In this document: in pieces, positions 18,088 to 26,767 of the stretch
Layout of the letters: every line of letters begins with the position of its first letter
How positions within the stretch are numbered: the stretch's first letter is position 1
Source: Buttiauxella selenatireducens
GTDB lineage: Bacteria > Pseudomonadota > Gammaproteobacteria > Enterobacterales > Enterobacteriaceae
Assembly (NCBI RefSeq): GCF_031432975.1
Contig: NZ_CP133838.1
Span: 1,798,001-1,862,000 of the forward strand
Direction: 5' to 3'
DNA length: 64,000 nt
The notes under the pieces: generated by a model
Seen by the model: only the letters and a program-made list of their open reading frames with translations
Database searches by the model: none
What the model was told of the DNA's origin: nothing
Made by a program: the position numbers and the translations under genes

Positions 18088-18201
18088 ATGAAAAAAAGAA
18101 GAAACAGACTCGATGATATCGAAGTTAAATTTGCTGTTATCGCCACAATATGTGTATTCCTTTTCATCCTGTTTATTGGCTTTCCGGTTCCGTCGTATTA
18201 G
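18088..18201 (+). CDS. Candidate small membrane protein (37 residues)
   Basis: A short frame reads MKKRRNRLDDIEVKFAVIAT then ICVFLFILFIGFPVPSY: a basic N-terminus followed by one hydrophobic helix. No strong ribosome-binding site is visible. The TAG stop uses the first G of the Tn3-type repeat at 18201, so the frame may have been truncated by that insertion. It could be a real small protein, a broken one, or chance. Confidence 0.35.
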   Translation: MKKRRNRLDDIEVKFAVIATICVFLFILFIGFPVPSY

Positions 18202-18454
18202 GGGTGAGTTTGGATGTCGGAAGTTATTGTATGATAAGCCTTTTTTTGAAAAGACTTATCATACAATAGGGTGTTCTCCAGCGCTATAGGGTGCTTTCAG
18301 AGGATTTTCCTTTAATCGGATAACCTAAATGGGATACAGCAGGGGCGATAACTTAAAAGCGATAGGTGTTGACGCTAAATCAATCCGTTATGTATCTCGG
18401 TTGGTTAAATAATGCGCCTAACGTACAAAAATTTCCGATCTACAAACTGACCCC
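18201..18454. mobile_element. 254-bp segment between inverted Tn3-type 38-bp repeats (TIME-like)
   Basis: The left repeat (18201-18238, starting GGGGTGAGTTTGGATGTCGG) and the right repeat (18417-18454, inverted, GGGGTCAGTTTGTAGATCGG on the minus strand) match at 29 of 38 positions by my count. They face each other across 178 bp with no gene. This is the size and layout of a Tn3-derived inverted-repeat miniature element. Flanking 5-mers (TATTA, GTAAA) do not match. A 14-bp hairpin (TATTGTATGATAAG and its complement) overlaps the left end. The right repeat abuts an IS6-type transposase fragment. Confidence 0.55.
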
Positions 18455-18585
18455 GTAAAGGGCAGGCTGAATCATTTTACTATGGTCACCCCTGGGCGAG
18501 ATGCGTCTGGTGAGCAGAGTGTTTGAAATTTAGAGCATTTCAGCAACACCAGAGGCTTCATTATTACAATCTTTGCAACAGTGCC
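18455..18585 (+). mobile_element. Right-end fragment of an IS6-family element
   Basis: The frames read KGQAESFYYGHP and then, after a one-base shift, LGEMRLVSRVFEI and stop: the C-terminus of an IS6-type transposase with a frameshift. It is followed after 38 bp by the terminal repeat TTTGCAACAGTGCC (18572-18585). The left end is cut by the Tn3-type repeat. It is inactive. Together with 5179-5402 it shows IS6-type elements bounding the 5-18.6 kb block of the island. Confidence 0.65.
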
Positions 18586-18597
18586 CACAGTATTGCT

Positions 18598-19614
18598 TTA
18601 CTGGTAAGAGAGTGTGTAGGTGGCAATTGATTTCAGCGTTCCAGGAGTAATGGTACCAGTACGGATATATCGAACAGACAGTGGAATATTGATATACGGG
18701 GACCCAGCTGTTGTGCCAATAACAATCTGATTGGTATTGCCAGCGATAGCCGAATCAGGGCCCATCAGGATTGGGCGATTCTGGCCATCGAGAAACTGGA
18801 ACGCCACGCCGCCTGAAGTAGAACCGGCAGCAGGTTTCAGAATGCTGGTCCTGTTGGACGGATCCGTGCTGTCGGTCAGCGTCAGCGCGAGTTTAATATC
18901 TGTGGCCGGGCAGGTTAAATCCAGATTGAAAATTTTCGGCGCAGCCGTTGCACCGTCAGAGGCCAAATCGCTGACATTAATGTCATCCAGATTCACGGTG
19001 AGATTTTTCTGGGGAATGGAGCAACTCGATGATGATAACGAACCCGATGCGGCACCGGAAAGGGGCTTGTTCTGCTCCCATGTCCCGGCAACATCAGATT
19101 CTGTATACCATAACCTCATATTCGGCACGGTGGTCAGATTGCCACTGCCAGGCGCCGTACCTGTCACCACAAACTCTACTTTCACTGTGGCCATTCGCTG
19201 TTGGTAAGCGGAGCCTGTCGTCCAGGCACAAGTAAAGGCAGTTTTGTCTGTTCCCGTCAGAATAACATTATCAGCATTGGTGCAATCTGGCGCACTGACG
19301 GTATAGCGTACGCCGAGATTAGTGATATTCGTCTGATAAACATCGTTATACCCGGGTGAGAGCGTTCCTGTAGCCTGAAGGTCGACTCTGCTAGTGTAGC
19401 TTATTGTCCCTGAGTCCACGTTCCTGCATTGCAGGATAAAATCGGTATTTACCGTGCTTACAATGCTGCCAGGTGCGGCATTTGCAGGCACGGAGATTGC
19501 CCCGGCGGCGACAGCGTCATTGCCGTTTAAGGTGTTACAGCTTGAAGCAGCATGAACGGCCTCTGCGCTCGTCAATAAAGCCATGCAAAAAAATAATTTG
19601 AATAAAGCTTTCAA
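18598..19614 (-). CDS. Fimbrial tip adhesin
   Basis: A 338-residue secreted subunit (signal peptide ending AVHAA, about residue 22). The C-terminal half has the pilin fold pattern, with SCSIPQKNLTVNLDDINVSD near the start of the second domain and a terminal beta-zipper sequence SIATYTLSYQ. The N-terminal half would be the receptor-binding domain. A two-domain layout, last place in the operon and double the length of the major pilin mark it as the adhesin. The receptor is unknown. An IS6-type end lies only 12 bp beyond its stop codon. Confidence 0.8.
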   Translation of the reverse strand: MKALFKLFFCMALLTSAEAVHAASSCNTLNGNDAVAAGAISVPANAAPGSIVSTVNTDFILQCRNVDSGTISYTSRVDLQATGTLSPGYNDVYQTNITNLGVRYTVSAPDCTNADNVILTGTDKTAFTCAWTTGSAYQQRMATVKVEFVVTGTAPGSGNLTTVPNMRLWYTESDVAGTWEQNKPLSGAASGSLSSSSCSIPQKNLTVNLDDINVSDLASDGATAAPKIFNLDLTCPATDIKLALTLTDSTDPSNRTSILKPAAGSTSGGVAFQFLDGQNRPILMGPDSAIAGNTNQIVIGTTAGSPYINIPLSVRYIRTGTITPGTLKSIATYTLSYQ

Positions 19615-19674
19615 TGTTCATTTCTCCGGATACGGTAATTTTTCATTTTGCTGCATTGATTATGGCTTGCAGCA

Positions 19675-22311
19675 TTACCGGCACGCCGCCTCAACCTGGC
19701 GATAACCTGTTGCGGTTTCTTCTGTTTTCTCAGGCACAACATAGTTCAGCGAACAACTTTCTCCAGCCTGGTCGCCCCATTTCACATTCAGCGTGCCCTT
19801 TTCAGGCAGACCGCGCAGCAGAACTTGTCCCGCCTGACCGACCATCGACACCCGTCTGTGGTCTTTGTCCAGCACGTCGGCACCAAATGGCAGTGGTTTG
19901 CCATTGCTCATTACCCCTCTTACCAGCACCGGCTTACCGACCACCGTGTCAAATTTCAGTCGCGAGATGGAGCCGTAGCGCGGAACGGTGTTAGCCGAAC
20001 CACTTTGTATTTCAACATCCGACGACGCACGATTCGGGTCAATCAGCACACTGTTATTCTGGTAAGGCGACAGCGAGGTCACCACGGTATTGCCCCACCA
20101 ACCCACGGTCCCGCCGGAGCCACCGATAACTTCTGCACCGTTCGCGCCGTCGGCTTCTACAATGGCCATGGTTTCGCCCTGGGAAGAGGTCATGGCAATG
20201 CCGCCGGCATAACCAATGACAGTACCGCGGGCCGAAAGTGAATACTGGGTTGAATCACCACTGCGTGACGCCGAGCCCCCCACACCCATCAGCGAACCGT
20301 TGTAGTTAACGTTGCCGCCATATTGCTGACTTGAATTATTCGCGTCATGGTTGTAACCCGCATAAGCATTATAGTTTACCTGGTTACGGTCGCCTGCCGA
20401 CCCGCTCAGGTTACTTTGCAGGTTGTAGCGCCCCTTATCCTGATAATTCAGTGTACTGCTCAGCATCGCCCCGTGACTGCCGCCCAGCGGCAGGCTGTAC
20501 ATCACCGATATCTGGTTGTCGTACTCGCCATTGGTCGCCGTCCTGCTGGCGGTAATGTTCACAAATCCCCAGGAAAAACTGGTGCCGTATCCGGCCTGAT
20601 AGGTCGTTGAGCGTGTTTTATTGGTCCATGATGACTCTGTTATTCCGCTGAGATAGACATTTCCCCAGTCACCAATCGGCTGACTGACGTTTAACTGAAA
20701 GCGCTGGCGGGGACGGTAAACACTGCCGCCCGGATTGCCTTTCAGTTGGGCAAAGTTTTGCATAGAGAGATAGTCAGAGCTGGAGAAGCGGTACGCGGCC
20801 AGCGCCAGGTCGGTACTGGTGGTATCCAGCCGCTTACTGTACGTCACGCGATAACTCTGTCCGTTCATCGACTCATCTGTTTCCTGCGTTTTCGGCAGGC
20901 CGCTGGCGTGGGATGTCGTGACATCGAGAGCCACGGCACCAAAACCTGTATTCAGCGCCACACCTGCCAGCAGGGAGGAGTAGTCATTCGCCATGATGCC
21001 GCCACCATAAGCGGTGACACGGTTACTCAGGCCACGGCGATAGGTTCCCTGCAGGAACTTAGGCATCGCCGACGATGAGGCAAAAGCACTGTTATCACGG
21101 TAGACCCCTGCTGTTGCACTGAACCGGGAAACGCCGGGGCGCAACAACTGGCTGACGGAGGCGTAAGGCACCACAAAGCTGCGGGTGCGGCCATCGGCTT
21201 CGGTTATCGTGACGTTAAGGTCACCCGCATACCCGGTATTGGGCATATCGTTAATCGCAAACGGCCCTGGCGCCACGGATGTTTCATAGACGACCTGATT
21301 GCCCTGGCGTACGGTGATTTTGGCGTTGGTTTCTGCCACACCGCGAATTTCTGGTGCAAATCCTTTTTCAGAATACGGCATCATGCGTTCATCGCTGGCC
21401 ACCTGCACACCGGTAAACGGAATGGCATCAAAAAGGTCGCCCGGAGTATAGTATTGCCCCACCGTCGCCATGGCTTCAAGCGAACCGATATCGTGCTGAG
21501 CATAGGTGCTGATGCTGTTATAACTGCTGTCGCGGGTACTACCGGAACGGCTTTCCGACTCATTAATACTCAGCGAGCCGTTATGGCGAATATTCCAGCC
21601 CAGCAGGTTCAGGCCGGTGTTCAGTCCGAGATAGTAGTTTTTGCTTTCAGTTCCGCCTGCCGAATGTGACTGATAGGCGTTGGCGTTATAGCTGACAAAT
21701 CCGGCATTGATCCCCTTATCCCAGAACTCCGGTGCGACATAGCCGCCCAGGCGCGAGTTGAGATAGATTTGCGGAATACTCAGGTGAGCTTCGAGCGCTT
21801 CCGCGTCAAGGGTGACCGTGCTGTCAGGCAACATGACGGCCAGTTCAACACAATCACTGGTGAGTGTGGCGGTGACTTTTCCGGCATCCGGTAATTTGCT
21901 GAGATTCAGCCCCCACTGAGCAACGTCTTTACCGCGGAAACAGACTTTACTGGTGCTATTTTCTCCCTGGGAGATGCGTACAAAACCGCGCCCCTGGAAC
22001 TGGTCGTTAATGAAAATATCGAGCTGATATTCACCCGCAACCAGACTGTTCCCTTTCTCAAAACGAGAGATGTCGATGGATTTATCCACTCCGCCGAGAA
22101 AAGCGCTGTTAAAGGTCACCGCTTCTGCATCATCGGTGTCCTCTGCCAGTGCAGCAGGTGAAATCCCCAGGCCAAGGAAGGCAGCCAGCAGCGCCCCGGA
22201 TAATAAAGGGCGGTGCTGAGCTGAGAATAAAGACTGATACAATGCTGAATGTTTAAATAACTTGTGATTCACTTTATACACCATCATCATTATTATTTTG
22301 ACATCCAGCAT
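19675..22311 (-). CDS. Fimbrial outer-membrane usher (PapC/FimD family)
   Basis: An 878-residue usher that threads chaperone-bound pilins through the outer membrane. It shows the N-terminal domain (FNSAFLGGVDKSIDISRFEK), a 24-strand barrel with plug region (about 140-660), and two C-terminal domains ending with LPFGADVLDKDHRRVSMVGQ and a final conserved cysteine. Length is normal. The start is uncertain: several ATGs lie within the first ten codons, and a signal peptide ends near SPAALA. It lies between chaperone and adhesin on the same strand. Confidence 0.92.
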   Translation of the reverse strand: MLDVKIIMMMVYKVNHKLFKHSALYQSLFSAQHRPLLSGALLAAFLGLGISPAALAEDTDDAEAVTFNSAFLGGVDKSIDISRFEKGNSLVAGEYQLDIFINDQFQGRGFVRISQGENSTSKVCFRGKDVAQWGLNLSKLPDAGKVTATLTSDCVELAVMLPDSTVTLDAEALEAHLSIPQIYLNSRLGGYVAPEFWDKGINAGFVSYNANAYQSHSAGGTESKNYYLGLNTGLNLLGWNIRHNGSLSINESESRSGSTRDSSYNSISTYAQHDIGSLEAMATVGQYYTPGDLFDAIPFTGVQVASDERMMPYSEKGFAPEIRGVAETNAKITVRQGNQVVYETSVAPGPFAINDMPNTGYAGDLNVTITEADGRTRSFVVPYASVSQLLRPGVSRFSATAGVYRDNSAFASSSAMPKFLQGTYRRGLSNRVTAYGGGIMANDYSSLLAGVALNTGFGAVALDVTTSHASGLPKTQETDESMNGQSYRVTYSKRLDTTSTDLALAAYRFSSSDYLSMQNFAQLKGNPGGSVYRPRQRFQLNVSQPIGDWGNVYLSGITESSWTNKTRSTTYQAGYGTSFSWGFVNITASRTATNGEYDNQISVMYSLPLGGSHGAMLSSTLNYQDKGRYNLQSNLSGSAGDRNQVNYNAYAGYNHDANNSSQQYGGNVNYNGSLMGVGGSASRSGDSTQYSLSARGTVIGYAGGIAMTSSQGETMAIVEADGANGAEVIGGSGGTVGWWGNTVVTSLSPYQNNSVLIDPNRASSDVEIQSGSANTVPRYGSISRLKFDTVVGKPVLVRGVMSNGKPLPFGADVLDKDHRRVSMVGQAGQVLLRGLPEKGTLNVKWGDQAGESCSLNYVVPEKTEETATGYRQVEAACR

Positions 22312-22386
22312 TTACTGCAACAAATATGCAACGCTCATTGGATTTCAAAAACAAAATAAAATTATTATTGTCAGTCTTTATTATTA

Positions 22387-23139
22387 TCAGTTATTCCTGA
22401 CAGTAGATTTTCCTTTTACCTGGCTACCAAAGTCATTAATCCACGAATAGGTGACGGTAGCCTGGCTGGAAGGGGAACCGTTTAATCCTTTCAGGATAAA
22501 ATCCTGGCTCCCTTTCGGTGGCACCATTCCGCCGGTCTCGTTTGAGTAGGCTTTACCCCCGACGGTCACAGCAACGTTGCTCATTGAGACGTTAAATGCA
22601 GACGGGTTTACGGCCCGCAGTGCATAACCCTTCGGCGTATTTACTGCTTGCCACGTCAGTTCACTGGCGGCTTTTTCAGGGCTCCCCGGCAAACCATCTG
22701 GTCGATAGAACACTTTAATACGGGTGCGCAGTGCCACCTGGATACTGTTTTTGTCTGCACTGGCCCTGGAGTCAGGTGGAACATCCAGCATGTTGTACCA
22801 GAACACGGATTCCCGGTCAGATGGCAGGGCAGACGACCCCAGATAAGTCATGCGGATCAACTGTTTCTTGCCCGCATCCACACGAGTAATCGGTGGCGTC
22901 ACGACAAAGGGTGCGGTGCTCTGGCTGGGCTCCTGGCGGGCATCCCCGCTGTCGATCCATGACTGAACCAGCGCGGGACGAGTGTCCGTATTGGTCAGCT
23001 GAATAGTGATATCGTGCTGCTTTGCCGGGTAAATCAGCCGTGTTCCGGAGACCACGACGCTTGCCTGCGCAGCAGGGTAAACACCCAGTAACATCGCGGC
23101 CAGACTGCACAGTGTCAAAATACGGTGAGAACTTTTCAT
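22387..23139 (-). CDS. Periplasmic fimbrial chaperone (PapD family)
   Basis: A 250-residue chaperone with signal peptide (YPAAQA). Two immunoglobulin-like domains follow. The first has TRLIYPAKQHDITIQLTN and the conserved ESVFWYNMLDVPP on the subunit-binding strand, with the arginine and lysine anchors of the family (TRLIYP; DAGKKQLIRM). It donates a strand to each pilin until the usher takes over. It is the second gene of the operon, separated from the major pilin by a strong hairpin that could reduce its expression relative to the pilin. Confidence 0.92.
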   Translation of the reverse strand: MKSSHRILTLCSLAAMLLGVYPAAQASVVVSGTRLIYPAKQHDITIQLTNTDTRPALVQSWIDSGDARQEPSQSTAPFVVTPPITRVDAGKKQLIRMTYLGSSALPSDRESVFWYNMLDVPPDSRASADKNSIQVALRTRIKVFYRPDGLPGSPEKAASELTWQAVNTPKGYALRAVNPSAFNVSMSNVAVTVGGKAYSNETGGMVPPKGSQDFILKGLNGSPSSQATVTYSWINDFGSQVKGKSTVRNN

Positions 23140-23156
23140 CTGTTTATCTCCTGATT

Positions 23157-23190
23157 AAAAGGAAGGAAGGAAGAAATATTCCTTCCTTTT
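23157..23190 (-). terminator. Intra-operon hairpin between major pilin and chaperone
   Basis: A perfect 12-bp stem (AAAAGGAAGGAA/TTCCTTCCTTTT) lies between the stop of the pilin gene and the start of the chaperone gene. Such hairpins in fimbrial operons protect the upstream mRNA or attenuate, giving more pilin than assembly proteins. Confidence 0.6.
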
Positions 23191-23210
23191 GATTCTAGAT
23201 GCGCAGACTG

Positions 23211-23741
23211 TTACTGGTAGTCGAGAGAGAAAACAGCTTTGGTGGAAACATCACCTTCGCCAGCTGCCGCAGTTTTAGCGATATACTGGGCGTAATATTC
23301 CAGGGTGGCGGCATCACCTGTAATGGTTTCATACGGGTTGGTGTCGTTAGTTCTCAGGTCAATGACACCCTGAGTTTTATTCAACAACTGCACTTCAACG
23401 TTGGTCGCTGGTGTCCCCGTTGCGGCAATGTTAAGCAGGTTGCCGGTGCTGGAGTTCACGTTGGTGGTGTTAAAGAATGCGCGCACAGAGCCGGTATCAG
23501 AGCAGTTGGTCAGATCAATTTTGACAAGTGTTTTACCCGCAACATCTTCTGCCGCTGACAGTGCAGAGGTTGATACCGTTGGCAGGGTCACAGTGCCGTC
23601 AGCACCAGCGCCACCGATATCGATATCACAGGTGGTGCCGGTAATTTTGCCGTTAATGGTAATGCTGCCATCAGAAGCAAAAGCACCCGTGGACAATAAA
23701 CCGAAGCCGACAAACGCGGTCGCTAATAATGTTTTTTTCAT
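23211..23741 (-). CDS. Major fimbrial subunit
   Basis: A 176-residue pilin with signal peptide MKKTLLATAFVGFGLLSTGA followed by FA. The mature protein begins SDGSITINGKITGTTCDIDI, has two cysteines that can form the pilin disulfide, and ends with the alternating hydrophobic terminus AVFSLDYQ used for donor-strand exchange. It is the first gene of the four-gene operon (pilin, chaperone, usher, adhesin). No invertible promoter element or regulator gene is visible upstream. Confidence 0.9.
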   Translation of the reverse strand: MKKTLLATAFVGFGLLSTGAFASDGSITINGKITGTTCDIDIGGAGADGTVTLPTVSTSALSAAEDVAGKTLVKIDLTNCSDTGSVRAFFNTTNVNSSTGNLLNIAATGTPATNVEVQLLNKTQGVIDLRTNDTNPYETITGDAATLEYYAQYIAKTAAAGEGDVSTKAVFSLDYQ

Positions 23742-24077
23742 TTAAGTATATCTCTGGATATAAGAATGGTATTTGGCCTGATTATTTATTAGCAGGAACA
23801 TCACGTTCATATCTGCCAGGTATAAATAATCATATGCTTTTCGTTATAATCATAACGTGAATGAACTATATACAGAGCTTACAAACACTACCATTGAAAA
23901 CGAAATTCTAATTCTTAGAATAATGCAGTTGAAACTATATATATGCTCCATTCCTGAAATCACGCGCGAGAAAAGGCTGACACCGGATAACGCCGCGCGG
24001 CGGCTCCGGTTCTCACGTTAACAGTCTGAGTTTTTAACTGATTATGCGATGTTGATCTGGTCGGGCGGCGCATCCCG

Positions 24078-24170
24078 TCACGGGGAAATATATCCCGCGT
24101 GGCTGGCATCCAGATAATCAGACCACCATTGCATCATCTGTGTTCATACGTCCAGATGCACAGCTTTGTG
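24078..24170 (-). pseudogene. Decayed C-terminus of a second P4-type integrase
   Basis: On the minus strand the frame reads HKAVHLDV, stop, TQMMQWWSDYLDASHAGYIS followed by P and stop. It aligns with the C-terminus of the island's own integrase (HKAEHLDERTQMMQWWADYL then DAS). A TGA replaces an arginine codon and everything upstream is lost. It is evidence for an earlier or merged island whose boundary lay here. Confidence 0.75.
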
Positions 24171-24407
24171 GAGTATGTGGGATCATCAACCTGGCTTCCG
24201 GTTGAATTCGATGGTAGCACAGACGGCTTAAGGTCAAGGATAAGCAATAATACTTCAGTTTATGACGGAAAAAGGTTGACTATTGAGAACGGGGTGGGTA
24301 TCTGTTGAACACTTGCTGTGTGTTTTTGCAGCATATTAAGCGGCATCCCGGAGTGCGCTAACACTGCCGGAATGCCTGACCACAAACCGTTAATGAAGGT
24401 AACAGTT

Positions 24408-25073
24408 ATGGCTAATCAAGAGCATACCCAAACTCGCCCCAAAAATCGTGTTTTTCTGCGTTCGGGGGCAATTTCTTCCTCCTGCCACCACGCCACATAC
24501 CCCGGCGACCCGGAAATCATCACTGCACCTGTGCCGCTGGTGTCAAGTGATTCACCGGAAAGTTCACTGCGCCTGCTCGACTGCAACTGCTCCCTGCTGG
24601 AATTTATCACTGTGCTGAGCCAGCGCATCAATGATCCGCTGGAACAATACCTTCCGGATCTGATTGATATCACCGCCGAAGTTGTCCGTGAACTTGACGA
24701 GAGTGTGGTGAGTGTTCTGGATATGGTGCAGGCCATGGAAGATAATCCGGTCTGCGAATGCCCTGCACCTGGCACGGAGGCGTGGGATGAAATGCTTGCC
24801 AGGGCTGAACCGGAAGAGCGCCATATCCAGCAGGATAGGCCTGAAGATACGCGACGTCTGGCCCGGCTTAACGTGGCCCTGCTGACCTGTGTTCACAGTA
24901 GTATCCACAGCCAGGATGAAGACCTTCAGCGATTTACCGATGATATGCTGACGCTTGCTCTGGGGCTCTCCTGCGCCTTTAACCGAAGCGCTGAAGATAC
25001 GTTGCCGGAGGGTGACTGTCTCCATGATTATTGCCGCATGTGCCGGGGGCGCAAAAATACACATCGGCAATAA
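24408..25073 (+). CDS. Hypothetical island protein, 221 residues
   Basis: It starts MANQEHTQTRPKNRVFLRSG, with a GAAGGTAAC ribosome-binding site; the 30-codon upstream extension is not supported. It is acidic, with no membrane segment. Several cysteine pairs (DCNCSLLEF, CECPAPG and the terminal CLHDYCRMCRGRK) suggest metal binding or disulfides. I recall similar unnamed proteins in enterobacterial islands but cannot assign a function. A clear terminator follows at 25101. Confidence 0.6.
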   Translation: MANQEHTQTRPKNRVFLRSGAISSSCHHATYPGDPEIITAPVPLVSSDSPESSLRLLDCNCSLLEFITVLSQRINDPLEQYLPDLIDITAEVVRELDESVVSVLDMVQAMEDNPVCECPAPGTEAWDEMLARAEPEERHIQQDRPEDTRRLARLNVALLTCVHSSIHSQDEDLQRFTDDMLTLALGLSCAFNRSAEDTLPEGDCLHDYCRMCRGRKNTHRQ

Positions 25074-25100
25074 TTACGTTTATCAGTGAACAGTAAAAGC

Positions 25101-25145
25101 AAGGAGAAACTCCTGATAATCAAAAAAGAGTTTCTCCTTTTTTAT
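25101..25145 (+). terminator. Rho-independent terminator
   Basis: A perfect 12-bp stem (AAGGAGAAACTC/GAGTTTCTCCTT) with a 15-base loop and a following T run, 28 bases after the stop of the preceding gene. Confidence 0.85.
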
Positions 25146-25573
25146 GCGGCATCTGCTGCTGTAATCTCTGACAGTGCTAATCACTGTCTTCGGACAGCCC
25201 CTTTGGCTTCATGGCCTTCGGAAGCCTCCTGAGTAATCAGGCCGGTCAGCCCAAACGCTTCACGACCTGAAAGAAGCAGCTAAAACCCTGCGGTCACTTG
25301 TTGTAAAACCGGTGCAGCCATCTGCAAGCACCGGGGCGTTGAAAATAGCGTCGGAGGTCGATGTTCCAGCACCCAGGTCACTTCACGGCGCCAGCCTGCT
25401 GGCGACATCTCACACTCAGCCGGACATTCTCCCGGTCACATTCACACCTGTTGCTTATAGCGCCATCTATCTGAAGGCTGCGGTCTGTCTCTGCCGTCAG
25501 GCACCGAATGCTGCCTGCGGTAATAGCACTGGATCTATATAGCATTCAATCTATAATTATACGGAGGATGTTA
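25146..25573. other. Intergenic region upstream of the toxin-antitoxin pair
   Basis: No supported gene in about 430 bp. It should hold the promoter for the downstream pair. I see no clear operator palindrome. Confidence 0.4.
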
Positions 25574-25927
25574 ATGTGGACGATAAAAACGACAGACACA
25601 TTTGATACCTGGCTCTGCTCGCTGAATGACACGGACAGACGCAGCGTACTGGCAGCACTGGTTATTCTGCAGGAAAAGGGACCCGGGTTGCACAGACCGT
25701 TTGCGGATACGCTGAAAGGCACCCGCTTCAGCAATCTTAAAGAGCTGCGTGTTCAGAGTCGCGGCACCCCCATTCGGGCATTTTTCGCTTTTGCACCCGA
25801 CCGCAATGGGATAGTGCTATGCGGTGGGCATAAAGCGGGAAATGAAAAGCGTTTCTACCTGGACATGGTTGCACTGGCTGAACGTGAGTACGCAACTTAC
25901 CTGAATAATCCGGAACCGAAGGGGTAA
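25574..25927 (+). CDS. RelE/HigB-like toxin (phage Gp49-like)
   Basis: A 117-residue basic protein of the RelE/ParE superfamily, Gp49-like branch: FDTWLCSLNDTDRRSVLAAL in the N-terminal helices, LKGTRFSNLKELRVQSRGTP in the beta-sheet, and RAFFAFAPDRNGIVLCGGHK as the core strand carrying basic catalytic-type residues. Such toxins usually cleave ribosome-bound mRNA. GGAGG lies six bases before the ATG at 25574, which decides the start over upstream ATGs. The antitoxin follows four bases downstream, the toxin-first order of HigBA. Confidence 0.85.
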   Translation: MWTIKTTDTFDTWLCSLNDTDRRSVLAALVILQEKGPGLHRPFADTLKGTRFSNLKELRVQSRGTPIRAFFAFAPDRNGIVLCGGHKAGNEKRFYLDMVALAEREYATYLNNPEPKG

Positions 25928-25931
25928 CGAT

Positions 25932-26234
25932 ATGGGCAGCACACTGGAAGAGCTTCTGGCGCGGGAAACACCAGAAGGTATCGCCGAAGTGGAAAAAATC
26001 GCAGCAGAGATGCGTTTCAATATTCATCTCGCAGAACTACGTGAGAAGGTGGACAAAACGCAGGCTGATATGGCTCAGGCTCTGGGCATCAGACAGCCGA
26101 CAGTGGCGGTACTGGAAAGGCCTGGTCGGGATCTGAAACTGTCGACGCTCAGGCGTTATGTCGAGGCGGCAGGCGGTAAGCTCAGCATCACTGTTGAACT
26201 GCCGGATGGCACTCACTACGGCTTTACACTGTAA
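25932..26234 (+). CDS. HigA-like antitoxin, XRE-type helix-turn-helix
   Basis: A 100-residue partner of the upstream toxin. The helix-turn-helix reads KTQADMAQALGIRQPTVAVL at about residues 41-60. N-terminal helices (EELLARETPEGIAEVEKIA) would wrap the toxin. Such antitoxins neutralise the toxin and repress the pair's promoter. The pair probably stabilises the island. Confidence 0.87.
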   Translation: MGSTLEELLARETPEGIAEVEKIAAEMRFNIHLAELREKVDKTQADMAQALGIRQPTVAVLERPGRDLKLSTLRRYVEAAGGKLSITVELPDGTHYGFTL

Positions 26235-26767
26235 CCCCTGCCGGTGCTCCCTTGCGGAGCGCCGCTTTTCCTCCGATATTCCGGCTGCGGCCTGCATTGC
26301 CGCCAGGCTTTGCACCGCGTGACCGGAAATCTGCACCAGAAACCGACAACCCCACTTCTGCACCAGCTCCAGTGCGTCACTTTAGCCGTGATAACGGGAA
26401 AGTGACGCACTCAGCCCACACGACGCTGCACCAGCACTGATGCGCGCTCCAGCCCTGCACCAGACCCGAACGGGATTCTGACACCGCCATTCTGGCCCAT
26501 TCAACGATTTATTTTAACGTTAAGGATACATGAACCGATACCGGAGGAGGATAAGGAGTATCCCGGGATAACCCGCGCAAGCGGGCGGCTGCTCAGAGAG
26601 CAAAACCGATGCCCCACAACACCTCAACAGCGACCCGCCCCGGCGCTCAGGTATCGTTCGCAGCCCGATTAAACGGGCTATCGGCCAACGCGCCGGGGAA
26701 AAGTTGTTGTTAAGGTTTTTTGGGCAGGGCGACTGCTGCGGCAGTCATGAAGTGAGGAAAGCAGAAA
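26235..26767. other. Structured leader upstream of the integrase-like gene
   Basis: A 530-bp non-coding stretch. At 26638-26698 a GC-rich stem (CCCCGGCGC/GCGCCGGGG) encloses a second perfect hairpin (AGCCCG/CGGGCT, 26662-26679). Flanking CA-rich and TG-rich arms (26612-26629; about 26702-26722) could pair imperfectly outside it. A folded RNA or recombination site is possible. No protein gene is seen. Confidence 0.45.
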
